From Betaproteobacteria bacterium (lineage in GTDB: Bacteria > Pseudomonadota > Gammaproteobacteria > Burkholderiales > Casimicrobiaceae): a stretch of 64,000 nt of DNA. Below the pieces are notes generated by a model. It searched no databases. It saw only the letters and a program-made list of their open reading frames with translations, and was not told the DNA's origin. The stretch is from NCBI GenBank assembly GCA_013298765.1, contig JAAFJA010000006.1, positions 1 to 64,000 of the forward strand, in the 5' to 3' direction. A program made the position numbers and the translations under genes. Below, piece after piece: positions 37,848-46,709 of this stretch; position 1 is the stretch's first letter; each line of letters opens with the position of its first letter.

Positions 37848-38666
37848 TTAACTCAGCGATAGCGAGGCAAGCGACGGAGCCCTCGCGGGCATCGGCAAGC
37901 GGTAGTCGTCCTGCGACACTAAATCTATGCCGCACGAGAGCCCCTCAATCCAGGCAATAAATCGATTGCACATTGCCTTGCCTTTAAAAAACGGCCCGTG
38001 CTGGGGGACGATCATCTCAATATCCAAGCCGCGGACCATATTCGCCCAAAGTCTGCAGACTTTGTTTGACACCATGTACCGGCGATGAAACCCCTCCATG
38101 TGCTTAATGTGTCGATCAAAATCGGGGACTGCGGAGCCACACGCTTCGGTGGACATCAGTGACGCGCCAAGGTCTCCGGAAAAAAGAATCTTGCTCACTG
38201 GATCGTAGAACTGGAAATTGCCCTCCGATTGCAGGAAATGAGCTGGGATGAGATGCAAAGAGCTCTTTCCCAACGGGAGGACAACGCCCGCGTCATCGAC
38301 CAGTCGAATGCGCCCCTCAGTCTTCACCCCCGTACAAAAATGCGGGACGAATCGCGCCCAGATCCGCGAGATTACGAGCTCACAATCGGTTCCGCCAAGC
38401 CACCGCGGTAGCGACGCAATGATGTCAGGATCAGCATGCGACGCGCAGACGTAGCGCAGCTTTTTGGGAGGAACATACCGCGACATCGTCATGTAGAGCG
38501 CGTGATAGGTCATATGACCGCCCGGGTCGATCAGGGCGTCATCGCCGTTATCGACGATGAGAAATTGGTTGGCTTGGACCGCCTCATCCGATCCTTCACT
38601 GACCAAGTCAGCGAAGGAAATACAGATGTGCTTCCCGTCGCTATAAAGCTCGGTTGGAGTAAACAC
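37848..38666 (-). CDS. MBL-fold protein related to oxygen-binding diiron proteins
   Basis: A 272-residue metallo-beta-lactamase-fold protein. Key segments are FLIVDNGDDALIDPGGHMTYHAL, CASHADPDIIASLPRW, LIPAHFLQSEGNFQFYDPVSKILFSGDLGAS and IVPQHGPFF. The HxDPD form (instead of HxHxDH) and the GDLGAS segment match the oxygen-binding diiron (ODP/flavodiiron-like) group rather than hydrolases. A role in oxygen sensing or reduction is likely but unproven, and no flavodoxin domain is fused. Translation starts at GTG 38666; the gene stands alone. Confidence 0.75.
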   Translation of the reverse strand: MFTPTELYSDGKHICISFADLVSEGSDEAVQANQFLIVDNGDDALIDPGGHMTYHALYMTMSRYVPPKKLRYVCASHADPDIIASLPRWLGGTDCELVISRIWARFVPHFCTGVKTEGRIRLVDDAGVVLPLGKSSLHLIPAHFLQSEGNFQFYDPVSKILFSGDLGASLMSTEACGSAVPDFDRHIKHMEGFHRRYMVSNKVCRLWANMVRGLDIEMIVPQHGPFFKGKAMCNRFIAWIEGLSCGIDLVSQDDYRLPMPARAPSLASLSLS

Positions 38667-39114
38667 GCAGAACCTTTCAGAGTAGCTCGGACCACACCGA
38701 GCAAAAGCGCTAAGGTACGTTGTAGGCTTTTCCGATCAGTGAGTCGAAGTGTTCGCTTACACACCAATCCCGGACAGCCAGAATCACCTCAGATGATTCT
38801 TGCGAAACGTATGTTCTCTGCTCTGCGCTAGATCAAATCCCGGGCATTCATCCCTGACGCCCTCGGTCGTCGCTTGCGCCCGCATCCGCTCGCACGTGCG
38901 TAGCGCGCCGAGCTAGAGCCGCGACTCCACATCGTCCGCCGGCTAATGTGTCCAGTCCGTACACGCTACAATCACGGGCTCTGCTCCACGGCACATACTC
39001 CGCGATTCCGATCCGTCGGTCATGCGGCAGCAAATAGCAAACGTCGGGAGTCAGTCAATCGGGCGCACTTCGGTGCGCACATTTTCTGTCCATAGATGAA
39101 AGAAGGGATGACCA
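38667..39114. other. Intergenic region before the rpsF operon
   Basis: No gene seen. A possible -10 box TACAAT is at 38967-38972, without a clear -35. A perfect UUCG hairpin GCGCAC-TTCG-GTGCGC (39063-39078) lies 36 bases before rpsF. It could be part of the S6:S18 autoregulatory leader known for rpsF in other bacteria, or a simple processing hairpin. A site GAAAGAAGG precedes the rpsF start. Confidence 0.45.
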
Positions 39115-39477
39115 ATGCGTCATTACGAGATCGTCTTTATCGTCCATCCGGACCAAAGCGAACAAGTCCCGACCATGGTTGAGCGCTACCGCTCACTGGT
39201 AACGGGCAAAGCAGGCAAGATCCATCGCCTGGAAGACTGGGGCCGCCGTCAATTGGCTTACCCAATCAACAAGATTCACAAAGCCCACTACGTGTGCATG
39301 AACATCGAGTGCGATGCGGAAACGCTCGTCGAACTCGAAACCGCGTTCAAGTTCAATGATGCCGTACTTCGTCACCTCACCGTGAAGAAAGACGCCGCCG
39401 AACTCGCGCCTTCGCCCATGATGTCTGGCGAAAAAGCCAAAAACCTCAACGCGCCGGAAACGGCTGACGCGCAGTAA
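39115..39477 (+). CDS. rpsF: 30S ribosomal protein S6
   Basis: A 120-residue protein starting [19 protein letters not shown], with [20 protein letters not shown] in the middle, the hallmark of S6. It binds the 30S platform together with S18. The C-terminus has a short polar extension after the conserved domain. The next gene is rpsR; the priB gene that often separates them in betaproteobacteria is absent. Confidence 0.97.
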   Translation: MRHYEIVFIVHPDQSEQVPTMVERYRSLVTGKAGKIHRLEDWGRRQLAYPINKIHKAHYVCMNIECDAETLVELETAFKFNDAVLRHLTVKKDAAELAPSPMMSGEKAKNLNAPETADAQ

Positions 39478-39488
39478 GGAGCTCCACC

Positions 39489-39776
39489 ATGGCATTCTCA
39501 CCACGCGGCAAAAACAACGGTCGCAACAATCCAAATCGCAAGCCTCGCGAAGCGAGCTTGTTCAAGCGCAAGAAATTCTGCCGCTTCACCGCAGCAGGCG
39601 TAAAAGAGATCGACTACAAAGATGTCGACACCCTCAAAGACTTCATCCAGGAAAACGGCAAGATCCAGCCAGCACGCGTTTCAGGCACCAAAGCTCGCTA
39701 TCAGCGCCAGCTCACCACTGCGATCAAGCGCGCCCGATTCCTCGCGTTGCTCCCTTACTGCGATCAACACGATTAA
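39489..39776 (+). CDS. rpsR: 30S ribosomal protein S18
   Basis: A 95-residue basic protein containing [22 protein letters not shown] and [21 protein letters not shown]. It is the usual partner of S6 and the substrate of RimI (encoded at 18763). The start [10 protein letters not shown] follows rpsF by 11 bases. Confidence 0.97.
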   Translation: MAFSPRGKNNGRNNPNRKPREASLFKRKKFCRFTAAGVKEIDYKDVDTLKDFIQENGKIQPARVSGTKARYQRQLTTAIKRARFLALLPYCDQHD

Positions 39777-39797
39777 TCGAGAGACGGAGATAAAACC

Positions 39798-40250
39798 ATG
39801 CAAATCATCCTGCTCGAAAAAGTAAAGAACGTGGGCCTTTTGGGCGATATCGTTAAAGTGAAAGACGGCTACGCACGCAACTTCCTGATTCCACAGGGCA
39901 AAGCGAAGCGCGCAACGCAAGCCAACATCGATGACCTCAGCAAGCGTCGCGCTGAGCTCGAGAAAGTTGCCTCCGACAAGCTCGCGCAGCAGCAAGCGCT
40001 CGGCGAAAAGCTTAATGGCATCGAACTCAAGATGACGCAAAAAGCGGGCGTCGACGGTCGTTTGTTCGGCTCTGTGACTAACGCAGACGTCGCTGAAGCG
40101 CTGAAGGCGCAGGGCTACGATGTGGTCAGAGCGATGGTGCAGATGCCAACTGGCCCGATCAAGATGATCGGCGAATCGTCAGTGAAGCTCGCGCTGCACA
40201 CCGACGTCGAAGCCGAAATCAAAGTCGTTGTCATCCCCGAAAAAGAGTAA
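39798..40250 (+). CDS. rplI: 50S ribosomal protein L9
   Basis: A 150-residue protein starting [32 protein letters not shown], the L9 N-domain, joined by a long helix to the C-domain ([21 protein letters not shown]). Last gene of the rpsF-rpsR-rplI operon; the dnaB gene that often follows is not present. Confidence 0.97.
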   Translation: MQIILLEKVKNVGLLGDIVKVKDGYARNFLIPQGKAKRATQANIDDLSKRRAELEKVASDKLAQQQALGEKLNGIELKMTQKAGVDGRLFGSVTNADVAEALKAQGYDVVRAMVQMPTGPIKMIGESSVKLALHTDVEAEIKVVVIPEKE

Positions 40251-40267
40251 ATCTCTTTTTCCTACAA

Positions 40268-40300
40268 AACCCGCCGTGGGGCAACCCCGGCGGGTTTTTT
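40268..40300 (+). terminator. Terminator of the rpsF-rpsR-rplI operon
   Basis: AACCCGCC-G-TGGGGCAACCCC-GGCGGGTT followed by a six-T run (through 40300), 18 bases after the rplI stop codon. A classical intrinsic terminator. Confidence 0.88.
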
Positions 40301-40401
40301 GTTGCTCACGCTCGTCGATTTCGCTTGGCGTTCCCTGAACCAAATCCGATTTCGCGACTAGCTCGACGCCACAACCACGCTAGATAGCGCTAAAGTTCGC
40401 C

Positions 40402-41520
40402 GTGTCGCTAGAGCCGAAAGTGTCGACCGTGCCCGGAGATTTGTTGGATCATATTTATGAAGCCGCGTTTGTTCCTGAGGAATGGGCAACAGCGCTTCAG
40501 CAGGTTGCCTCCACACATGGCTGTGCGGCCGGTGCAATTGGTGCTTGGAACGATTGCGGTGACGCGATTGGATATCGCGCGACAGCACTGACCGAGGCTT
40601 TGGTGAAGGCGACAATGCGCCTCAATGATCCCGCAGCAACAGCGCGGTTTTCCGCCTTGCACACCGTGCAGGATGCCCGCTTCACGCGAGTGGAATCGCT
40701 ACTCCCCGAAGCCGTGCTAGCGCGCGATCCGATTCAGATGGGCCTGCGATCGCTCGGACTCGACTCGCAAGCCGCAACGGCCATTGCAATGCCCAGCGGC
40801 GATCTCGTTTGCATTTCGTTCGAGCGATTCGCGCGCGACGGCCCTTTCGATGACTCACTGCTCGATGCATTCAACCGATTGCGCCCCCACCTTGCCCGCG
40901 CTGGAATGATGGCCGCACGTCTAGGGCTTGAGCGAGCGCAAGCCACCGCAACGGTGATGAATGCACTCGGGCTGCCTGCCGCCGTAATGGCAGCCAGTGG
41001 TCGCGTTCTAGCAACCAACGCGATGCTGGAGGCGATGGAGACGACCTTCCTGCCCGCTTCACGCGGCGGTGTTGCAATTGACGACCTAGACGCGAATCGG
41101 CTATTTCAGGACGCAATAGTTGCAAGCGCGGCGCGCTACGAACCTGTCGTTCGCTCGATCCCAGTGGCTAGGCGCGCAGACCGCGAAGCGCTGGTGATTC
41201 ATCTTTTGCCGCTACGCCGAAGCGCACACGAGATTTTTTCTGGCGGTGATGTGTTGCTTGTCGTAACCAGCGCGCGCGCGAGCGCACAAGTTCCCTCCCC
41301 TGCAATTTTGATGGGTCTTTTTGATTTGACGCCCGCGGAGGTAAAACTCGCGACTGCCCTCGCCGCAGGCAAATCGCTACAGGATGCGGCAGCAGAAGCA
41401 AACATCAGCCGGAGTACGTCGCGCACATACCTTGATCGAATCTTTCGTAAGACTGGCACTCATCAGCAAAGTCAACTAGTGGCGCTTCTGAAAAGTGCGC
41501 AGCCGATCACCGTGGCCTAG
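40402..41520 (+). CDS. LuxR-type transcriptional regulator
   Basis: A 372-residue protein. The last about 65 residues are a LuxR helix-turn-helix (LFDLTPAEVKLATALAAGKSLQDAAAEANISRSTSRTYLDRIFRKTG). The N-terminal 300 residues have no autoinducer-binding signature; a segment near residues 180-280 may be PAS-like. Translation starts at GTG 40402. Targets and signals are unknown. Confidence 0.8.
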   Translation: MSLEPKVSTVPGDLLDHIYEAAFVPEEWATALQQVASTHGCAAGAIGAWNDCGDAIGYRATALTEALVKATMRLNDPAATARFSALHTVQDARFTRVESLLPEAVLARDPIQMGLRSLGLDSQAATAIAMPSGDLVCISFERFARDGPFDDSLLDAFNRLRPHLARAGMMAARLGLERAQATATVMNALGLPAAVMAASGRVLATNAMLEAMETTFLPASRGGVAIDDLDANRLFQDAIVASAARYEPVVRSIPVARRADREALVIHLLPLRRSAHEIFSGGDVLLVVTSARASAQVPSPAILMGLFDLTPAEVKLATALAAGKSLQDAAAEANISRSTSRTYLDRIFRKTGTHQQSQLVALLKSAQPITVA

Positions 41521-42023
41521 CGATCAACGCAGCTGGTTTACTTGTAGATTCACTATCCGCTTTCGAAGATTGATCATGCCCGAGGCGCACAAATCAATCC
41601 CGAAGGCGAACGCATCGCGATGAACACTAATCTGCTAGAGCCAGCGGCCTCACCCGATGAACCTGTCCAGCCACCGAACAGCGAGCTTGGCTGAATGGCG
41701 CGCGCTAAGTCGATCTCGACGCCCTCTGCGGTAAATCGCCATCGTCGATGGAAACAGAAAAGCGACCTGAGTGCGCATGGCACGCCTATTGGCCTATCCC
41801 GCTACAGGGCGGATCGCCAATTGGCGCCGTGCCTCAGTCTCCGCTGCTGGGGTTGTGCTGACGATCACCATCGTAAACCTGTCGAATACCGGCAAAAGTA
41901 GCGACCCGACTTGGACGAAGAGCGACGCATGCCGCTAGGTCAACTCGCCGCTGGTGCTTCGCTTAGGGTCTGGCTCGCGATCTGTATGCCGGAAGCAATT
42001 GCGCGCCACGAAGTTCGGAAAGA
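41521..42023. other. Intergenic region, no convincing gene
   Basis: Short open frames such as MNTNLLEPAASPDEPVQPPN (from 41620) and METEKRPECAWHAYWPIPLQ (41748-41861) read somewhat like protein but have no ribosome-binding site and end quickly. The stretch may hold decayed coding sequence. No repeat or RNA gene is evident. Confidence 0.4.
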
Positions 42024-42908
42024 CTACCGATTCATTAGTACCAGTCCCCCAGTGATCGCGATCAACACGCATGCGATTGCTGCGCGCGTTATTGATTGAC
42101 TACGCAACGTGCTCGCAATTTCATTGATATCACCCGCGATCAAACGCGTTGGCTTCGCGATCGACGGCACAATGCCGCCCTTGGCTTGCGAATATCGACC
42201 GAAGACGCAAACCAGCGCGCCGTTCGGCACGCAATGTTGGGTGGTGTACCACTTGTCGATTCTCGCCCCTTCGAATGATTCGTACGCTACATCGCTTCGA
42301 TACGTTCCATCATCGTCAAGCCATTGTGCTTCTAGCTCTTTCGCCGAGGCTTTGCCGACCGGGGTGAACACCGTGTGCTTCGCGTAGGCCAGGAAGTTGG
42401 CGATGCACTCCGCTTTCGATAAGTTTGGTGTCGCGCCGATGATGGTTGGAACCGCAAGCAACTTGTAGCCGCCTGACGTGTTCACGATGCGCGACTGCGT
42501 TAGTGCCACGCCGCGCACCACTTCGCGATTGCTACGACTCTTCCCTGAGCCGATGTCGATCCGTACGCTGTAGCTGTAGGCGATACAAGCGCTGCCATCG
42601 AGTGGTGCTTGCAACAGCTCGCCGGTCGATTCGATTCTGCCCAAGATAGCGCTGTTATTGCCTTCCTTCGGAGGAATCGCGTCAATGCCCCGAAGAATAG
42701 TAAAGCGCTCGCGCAGGCGCGCCATCGATGATGCAACCAAGGCGATAGCAATCCACAGCAAAAGCCCACCAAAAATGGAAATGCCCAAGGCCGCACTGGC
42801 ATCAACGAGTGGTGTTGACCAGAAAAGCCACAGCAGACTTGCGGACACAACAAGCCATCCACCGAAGAGCTGGAGCGCGCCAATCAAAAAAAGCTTTAGG
42901 AGTTGCAT
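42024..42908 (-). CDS. Membrane protein with GIDE-like domain
   Basis: A 294-residue protein. Two hydrophobic segments (about residues 3-25 and 33-58) open it and one closes it (last 20 residues). The soluble part contains ILGRIESTGELLQAPLDGSACIAYSYSV, resembling the GIDE-type domain seen in some bacterial membrane proteins and in mitochondrial MUL1. The function is unknown. The ATG at 42908 has AAGGGGG upstream; a TTG five codons earlier is less likely. It diverges from the small secreted protein at 43408. Confidence 0.65.
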   Translation of the reverse strand: MQLLKLFLIGALQLFGGWLVVSASLLWLFWSTPLVDASAALGISIFGGLLLWIAIALVASSMARLRERFTILRGIDAIPPKEGNNSAILGRIESTGELLQAPLDGSACIAYSYSVRIDIGSGKSRSNREVVRGVALTQSRIVNTSGGYKLLAVPTIIGATPNLSKAECIANFLAYAKHTVFTPVGKASAKELEAQWLDDDGTYRSDVAYESFEGARIDKWYTTQHCVPNGALVCVFGRYSQAKGGIVPSIAKPTRLIAGDINEIASTLRSQSITRAAIACVLIAITGGLVLMNR

Positions 42909-43147
42909 CGATGCCCCCTTCAAAATTCTGCATCAGTTTTCGATCATCTTCCGGCGCGCGGCAAACGTTGGCGAGCGGCGACGGCAATTTAATACCGAAT
43001 TGCGTACGGCGGGCGCGCGTATTTCCGAGTATTCATTCTCGCTACCCGTTCGCGAACACACGTGCTCGGACCTGTCTGCACAGTCTGACTGCCAAAACAA
43101 ACATGTCGCACCCGCGCTTCCTGCCTCACATCAAGATAACCGGTTTG

Positions 43148-43167
43148 TTTTGTGATTTAGGTGTGAC
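43148..43167 (+). promoter_or_regulatory. Shared 20-base motif, copy 1
   Basis: TTTTGTGATTTAGGTGTGAC. The same sequence with one change (C for T) occurs at 46544-46563. It lies 67 bases upstream of palindrome copy 1. Confidence 0.6.
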
Positions 43168-43234
43168 TTCGCGCCGCCTATGAATAGCGCATACGGTTAA
43201 GCGCCGAGTGAGAACAACGATTGCTCGCTTCGCT

Positions 43235-43260
43235 GCTTAGTCAGCAAATGCTGACTAAGC
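43235..43260. promoter_or_regulatory. Perfect palindrome, copy 1
   Basis: Twelve-base arms GCTTAGTCAGCA and TGCTGACTAAGC around AA. The 20-base core TAGTCAGCAAATGCTGACTA is identical to the palindrome at 46586-46607. It lies 147 bases before the start of the small secreted protein gene. Probable binding site of a dimeric regulator. Confidence 0.7.
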
Positions 43261-43407
43261 GACGTCATCGAAAGATCGCAGATTTCATCGTTCAGGGTAT
43301 CGGCTGGATCGCTACGAACTCAGTCGTATCAATTTGTCGCGCAACGCACCGTTATTCGTCCCTTGCTCGCGTTCGGCGCAGCATCCGTTTACCCAAGTGG
43401 AGAAAAC

Positions 43408-43953
43408 ATGAAATTTTTTCAAACGACCAATGCCGCAATTGCTGCAACCGCTTTGTCTTGCATTGCATCGGGTACTAGCTCGGCGCAAATCAGCACCGTA
43501 CCGGGCAGAACCCTTCAGCCAGCGCCCGCTGCTTCGTGGCCATCGCTCAAACGTGCTGATTTGATCGCAGCCAATGCTGGCACGCAATTCGGTTTCGTGG
43601 TCCGCAACGTTGGCCCGGGTGACGCGGCGGCTTCGACGACAACGATCAAGTGCAGAGCCTATACCTCCAATACGCCAGGCCAGGGCACCTATATCCCGTG
43701 CAGGCAAGGTACGCACTATACGGTCACACCCGTTATGCCGCCGCCCGGAACCGCGTCGTCTGGAGACACTTGGAAAGTGCCGACCCCAGCGCTTGCGGCA
43801 ACTTCCGGGCAATTCACGTTCACCTTGGGCATTAAGCCTGTGCCACCGCTTCGCAGCCTAAATTTCGAGGTGTGCGCCGACGCGAATAGTGCCATCTCGG
43901 AACTCAACGAAGGCAACAACTGCGCGGGCTTTACCTACACCTGGCCGAATTGA
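43408..43953 (+). CDS. Small secreted protein with CARDB-like fold
   Basis: A 181-residue protein. A signal peptide MKFFQTTNAAIAATALSCIA ends near SSAQ. One beta-sandwich-like domain follows (FGFVVRNVGPGDAAASTTTIKC, FTFTLGIKPVPPLRSLNFEVCADANSAISELNEGNNC), the pattern of CARDB cell-adhesion-related domains. It has several cysteines, fitting an extracellular disulfide-bonded protein. GGAG precedes the ATG at 43408. It shares upstream motifs with the delta-60 array and may be co-regulated with it. Confidence 0.7.
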   Translation: MKFFQTTNAAIAATALSCIASGTSSAQISTVPGRTLQPAPAASWPSLKRADLIAANAGTQFGFVVRNVGPGDAAASTTTIKCRAYTSNTPGQGTYIPCRQGTHYTVTPVMPPPGTASSGDTWKVPTPALAATSGQFTFTLGIKPVPPLRSLNFEVCADANSAISELNEGNNCAGFTYTWPN

Positions 43954-44021
43954 TCTGACCGACTGAATTACCTCGATGTCGGTAACTTTCTCGGAACACC
44001 GAAAGCAGGTGTAAACGGCAT

Positions 44022-44045
44022 GATCGCGAAACGCGATTCGCGATC
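44022..44045. other. Perfect hairpin after the small secreted protein gene
   Basis: GATCGCGAA-ACGCGA-TTCGCGATC, nine base pairs, 68 bases after the stop. It has no T run; it may still end transcription or block exonucleases. Confidence 0.4.
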
Positions 44046-44052
44046 GGCGTAG

Positions 44053-44310
44053 TCGACTGCGACACAAAGTTTTACCTTCACATCAAACGCGCGCTACGTC
44101 GTCAACGGCGTGAGCACCTCTTCTACTGTAGGCGGTTTCAGTGGCGGTACGTACACGACAGCGTCGATGGGAAATAGCTTTAACTTCGTGCTCGCAGCCA
44201 TGGCGACGCGGAACGTGGCAGTTCCAGCCCCACCCGGCGTGGGCGAAAGAGTTACTTGCGCTTTTGATCTCAACTTTGTGAGGTGTGAGTCGCAGCGGAC
44301 TGCTCTCTAA
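44053..44310 (+). pseudogene. Remnant of a secreted-protein gene
   Basis: An open frame without a proper start runs from just after a TAG to TAA 44308-44310. It reads QSFTFTSNARYVVNGVSTSS and later PAPPGVGERVTCAFDLNFV, like the C-terminal half of a beta-rich exported protein. A GTG at 44110 could start a 66-residue product, but no ribosome-binding site is visible. A perfect nine-base-pair hairpin follows the stop directly. The rest of the gap (44336-44561) shows nothing further. Confidence 0.35.
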
Positions 44311-44335
44311 GCGCCCATGACGAATGCATGGGCGC
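44311..44335 (+). terminator. Hairpin directly after the remnant gene
   Basis: GCGCCCATG-ACGAATG-CATGGGCGC starts at the base after the TAA. Strong stem, no T tract. Confidence 0.4.
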
Positions 44336-44561
44336 CGAGGATGAATGAGTTGGGTCACAGCACTAGCGTCTTTAGCCTAAATTAATCGGGCCGATAGAGA
44401 GAAACCTAGCGTTTCTGCGTTTGCGCTTTCTTTCTCTGATCGCCTTTTTGTAGCGGGCTACGCTGAGGAAAGCTTATTCGTAAATCGCGTGCGTTCGCAG
44501 CTTTCTTCTTGAACACAGTTCGACTTGAGCGATCTGCCGCGAGCTTAGTCTGAACCACTCA

Positions 44562-46490
44562 CTACAACAGAATGTCATTCTCAGTAGCAAGCGAGTTCAG
44601 CGTTTCCAACAGGAGCACCTGCTCCATGCGGCGAGCGAGGCTCGCATATTGTCGAAGCGTGTTGGAGACGCGCGTGCGGTACTGCGACGCGCGGTCTGTC
44701 GCCCACGGCTCGTCGATCCCCTGCAAACAATCGCCGCGATAAAGATCAAACAAGCGTCGGACCAGTTGCAACAATCGTGCTTCGTCTGCCGAACCCGTAC
44801 GCTCGATTAGCCCGGAGGACATCGCCGCAAGATGCATCTCCAGCGCGCGAACATCGGTCCACACTTTCTCAGCGTTGAGCATGAGCCAGCCGTCGTGACG
44901 CAAAATCAAATCTTCTTCGGTGAATAGCTTTCTCAGCCGCTGCAACGTGACCGTGAGTGCGTGCTCGGCTTGATCGCCATCTTGTTCGGGCCACAGCGCA
45001 TCCATTGCGATCGCGACAGAAACGCCCTTCTCCCCGTGAGCAACGATTAGCTTTAAGAGCAATAGCGGTCGGCTCGTTGCTTTATCGGCGCGCTGGCCCT
45101 CGGCGAGCGTCGCCTGCATTCGAAATCCACCAAAGCTTCGCACACTGATCGCCCACGGCCAATATTCGTCGGCCCATGGGGGCGGCGGCGTTGGAACCAA
45201 CTTGAGCGCTTCGCGAACAAACTCCGGTTCAATCTGCTCTCGAAGTGCCGTTGCGCAGATCGCTGCGCGCGCCTTCCGCGCAGAAAAGAAAAATCCGTGC
45301 GTCGAAGTTCGTCGAACCGCCGCCAGCCCTTCACGCAGATTTTTCGCGCACTGTAGCGAAACGCTCCCCTGAAAGTCGCCTTGCTGCAATGACTCAAGCG
45401 CGCGGGTCAGTGAAACGTAGCCAATCGGCACTGCACTTTGGGAATCGGGAACGCTTGATATCGCCGCTTCAAACGCCTGCACCGCGAAATCGTAGCGCTC
45501 CATCGCAAGGTAGATCGCTCCTTCTCTGGCGCGGTAAATCGCACTGATACTGGGCGGACAATCCGATGCGATCAACGCGCGATTCATGTGTTCGATATGG
45601 CGCATCGCGCCGTCCGGATCGCTACGGCTGCTGGTGAAAATCGCGGCTTGCGCGTTGTAAATCACTCGCTCCATAGGACGTGCGGCGTGCAGCGAGGCAA
45701 GCATCGCGTGCAGCGCCTGCTGCACCGATTCGTCGCTTTTTCGATGGAGCGCGTCATCGCTTGCAAGGCGCGCCCGTCGAAACGCGATCCCGCATTTGAC
45801 GATGTCGGTCGGCATACTCTTTATGGCCGCGTCAAGTTCCGCAAACGTTTCAGGCAAGCGCGCCGGGTTGGCAAAGTGCCAGTGTTGCGCCCAAGAAAGC
45901 GCACCCACGAGCGAGAACCAACGTGTGGCCGCGTTTGCATCGCGCCATCGCGTCCAAACGTCTTTCATTTGCGCATGCAGGAGTTGCGCGTCCGAAATCG
46001 CGCGCGTCATTTGATAAAGCGGCAAAAGTACCGAACTTGCGAGCGCCATTTGGGTAGCGTGTTGCGCGGTTGTAGCCTCCCGGAGCATCTCCTGCAACGC
46101 GATTGCGTGCGGCTGCATCACCGCGAGCGACTCGCCCGCGAGCAAAGCGCGCGCCATTACCCCGGTCGCCCGCGCGCGCGCGAGTTCGTCGTCGAAGGCA
46201 GTGGTTGCAGCGGTGAACATTTCGTCAGCCCGACTAAAACGCTCAATCCACGTTTGCCAGCCATTGAAGCGACTCCAATCGGCCACCATAAACGCCATCG
46301 CATGCGCCGATAGCGCCATTTGCGACTCAACGTCGCCCGCAGCCTCCGCTTGACTAAACGCATCGTCCAATCGGGCGAACGCGGGTGCCGCATCAGGGCT
46401 GCGTCCGGCGACGTCATAGAGCACATCGCGCCAGTGTGGAAGCGATGGGATGGACGGACGGCGGAGCGCGGTGACGTTGGTCGCTGACAT
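44562..46490 (-). CDS. Large TPR/BTAD-type transcriptional regulator
   Basis: About 642 residues. The first about 430 are alpha-helical TPR-like repeats (for example ARLDDAFSQAEAAGDVESQM, AREGAIYLAMERYDFAVQAFEAAI). A winged-helix DNA-binding domain follows (WAISVRSFGGFRMQ..., PLLLLKLIVAHGEKGVSVAIAMDALWPEQDGDQAEHALTVTLQRLRKLF), and then a BTAD-like helical domain (LFDLYRGDCLQGIDEPWATDR). The order is reversed relative to typical SARP activators, where DNA binding comes first. It is transcribed away from the delta-60 array across the region holding palindrome copy 2, so it is the leading candidate for its regulator. Start at ATG 46490. Confidence 0.75.
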   Translation of the reverse strand: MSATNVTALRRPSIPSLPHWRDVLYDVAGRSPDAAPAFARLDDAFSQAEAAGDVESQMALSAHAMAFMVADWSRFNGWQTWIERFSRADEMFTAATTAFDDELARARATGVMARALLAGESLAVMQPHAIALQEMLREATTAQHATQMALASSVLLPLYQMTRAISDAQLLHAQMKDVWTRWRDANAATRWFSLVGALSWAQHWHFANPARLPETFAELDAAIKSMPTDIVKCGIAFRRARLASDDALHRKSDESVQQALHAMLASLHAARPMERVIYNAQAAIFTSSRSDPDGAMRHIEHMNRALIASDCPPSISAIYRAREGAIYLAMERYDFAVQAFEAAISSVPDSQSAVPIGYVSLTRALESLQQGDFQGSVSLQCAKNLREGLAAVRRTSTHGFFFSARKARAAICATALREQIEPEFVREALKLVPTPPPPWADEYWPWAISVRSFGGFRMQATLAEGQRADKATSRPLLLLKLIVAHGEKGVSVAIAMDALWPEQDGDQAEHALTVTLQRLRKLFTEEDLILRHDGWLMLNAEKVWTDVRALEMHLAAMSSGLIERTGSADEARLLQLVRRLFDLYRGDCLQGIDEPWATDRASQYRTRVSNTLRQYASLARRMEQVLLLETLNSLATENDILL

Positions 46491-46543
46491 ACGTTGCAAT
46501 GAGTCGTACGAAACGATCGCTAAGTTTCAACGGATTATCGAGG

Positions 46544-46563
46544 TTTTGTGATCTAGGTGTGAC
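46544..46563 (+). promoter_or_regulatory. Shared 20-base motif, copy 2
   Basis: TTTTGTGATCTAGGTGTGAC, one base different from copy 1 at 43148. It lies 53 bases upstream of the divergent regulator's start and 22 bases before palindrome copy 2. Confidence 0.6.
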
Positions 46564-46585
46564 CCTCGCCCCCCTACGCTCCCAT

Positions 46586-46607
46586 AGTCAGCAAATGCTG
46601 ACTATAC
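46586..46607. promoter_or_regulatory. Perfect palindrome, copy 2
   Basis: Arms ATAGTCAGCA and TGCTGACTAT around AA; the core is identical to copy 1. It is 102 bases before the first delta-60 gene, and lies between it and the divergent regulator. A natural operator position for autoregulation plus control of the array. Confidence 0.7.
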
Positions 46608-46709
46608 GGCGCGTCCGTTCTGGGTGAATCTCAACGATTGCGTGAAAAGTGGCGCGGCGGCTGCGGTGTTCGCGTCTTTTCGATTCAGCACGTGTTCTTC
46701 GAGGGTGAA

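Larger units (their letters stand above)
42909..43407. other. Divergent intergenic region
   Basis: The 499-base gap contains no plausible gene but holds the two shared motifs described at 43148 and 43235. Confidence 0.5.
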
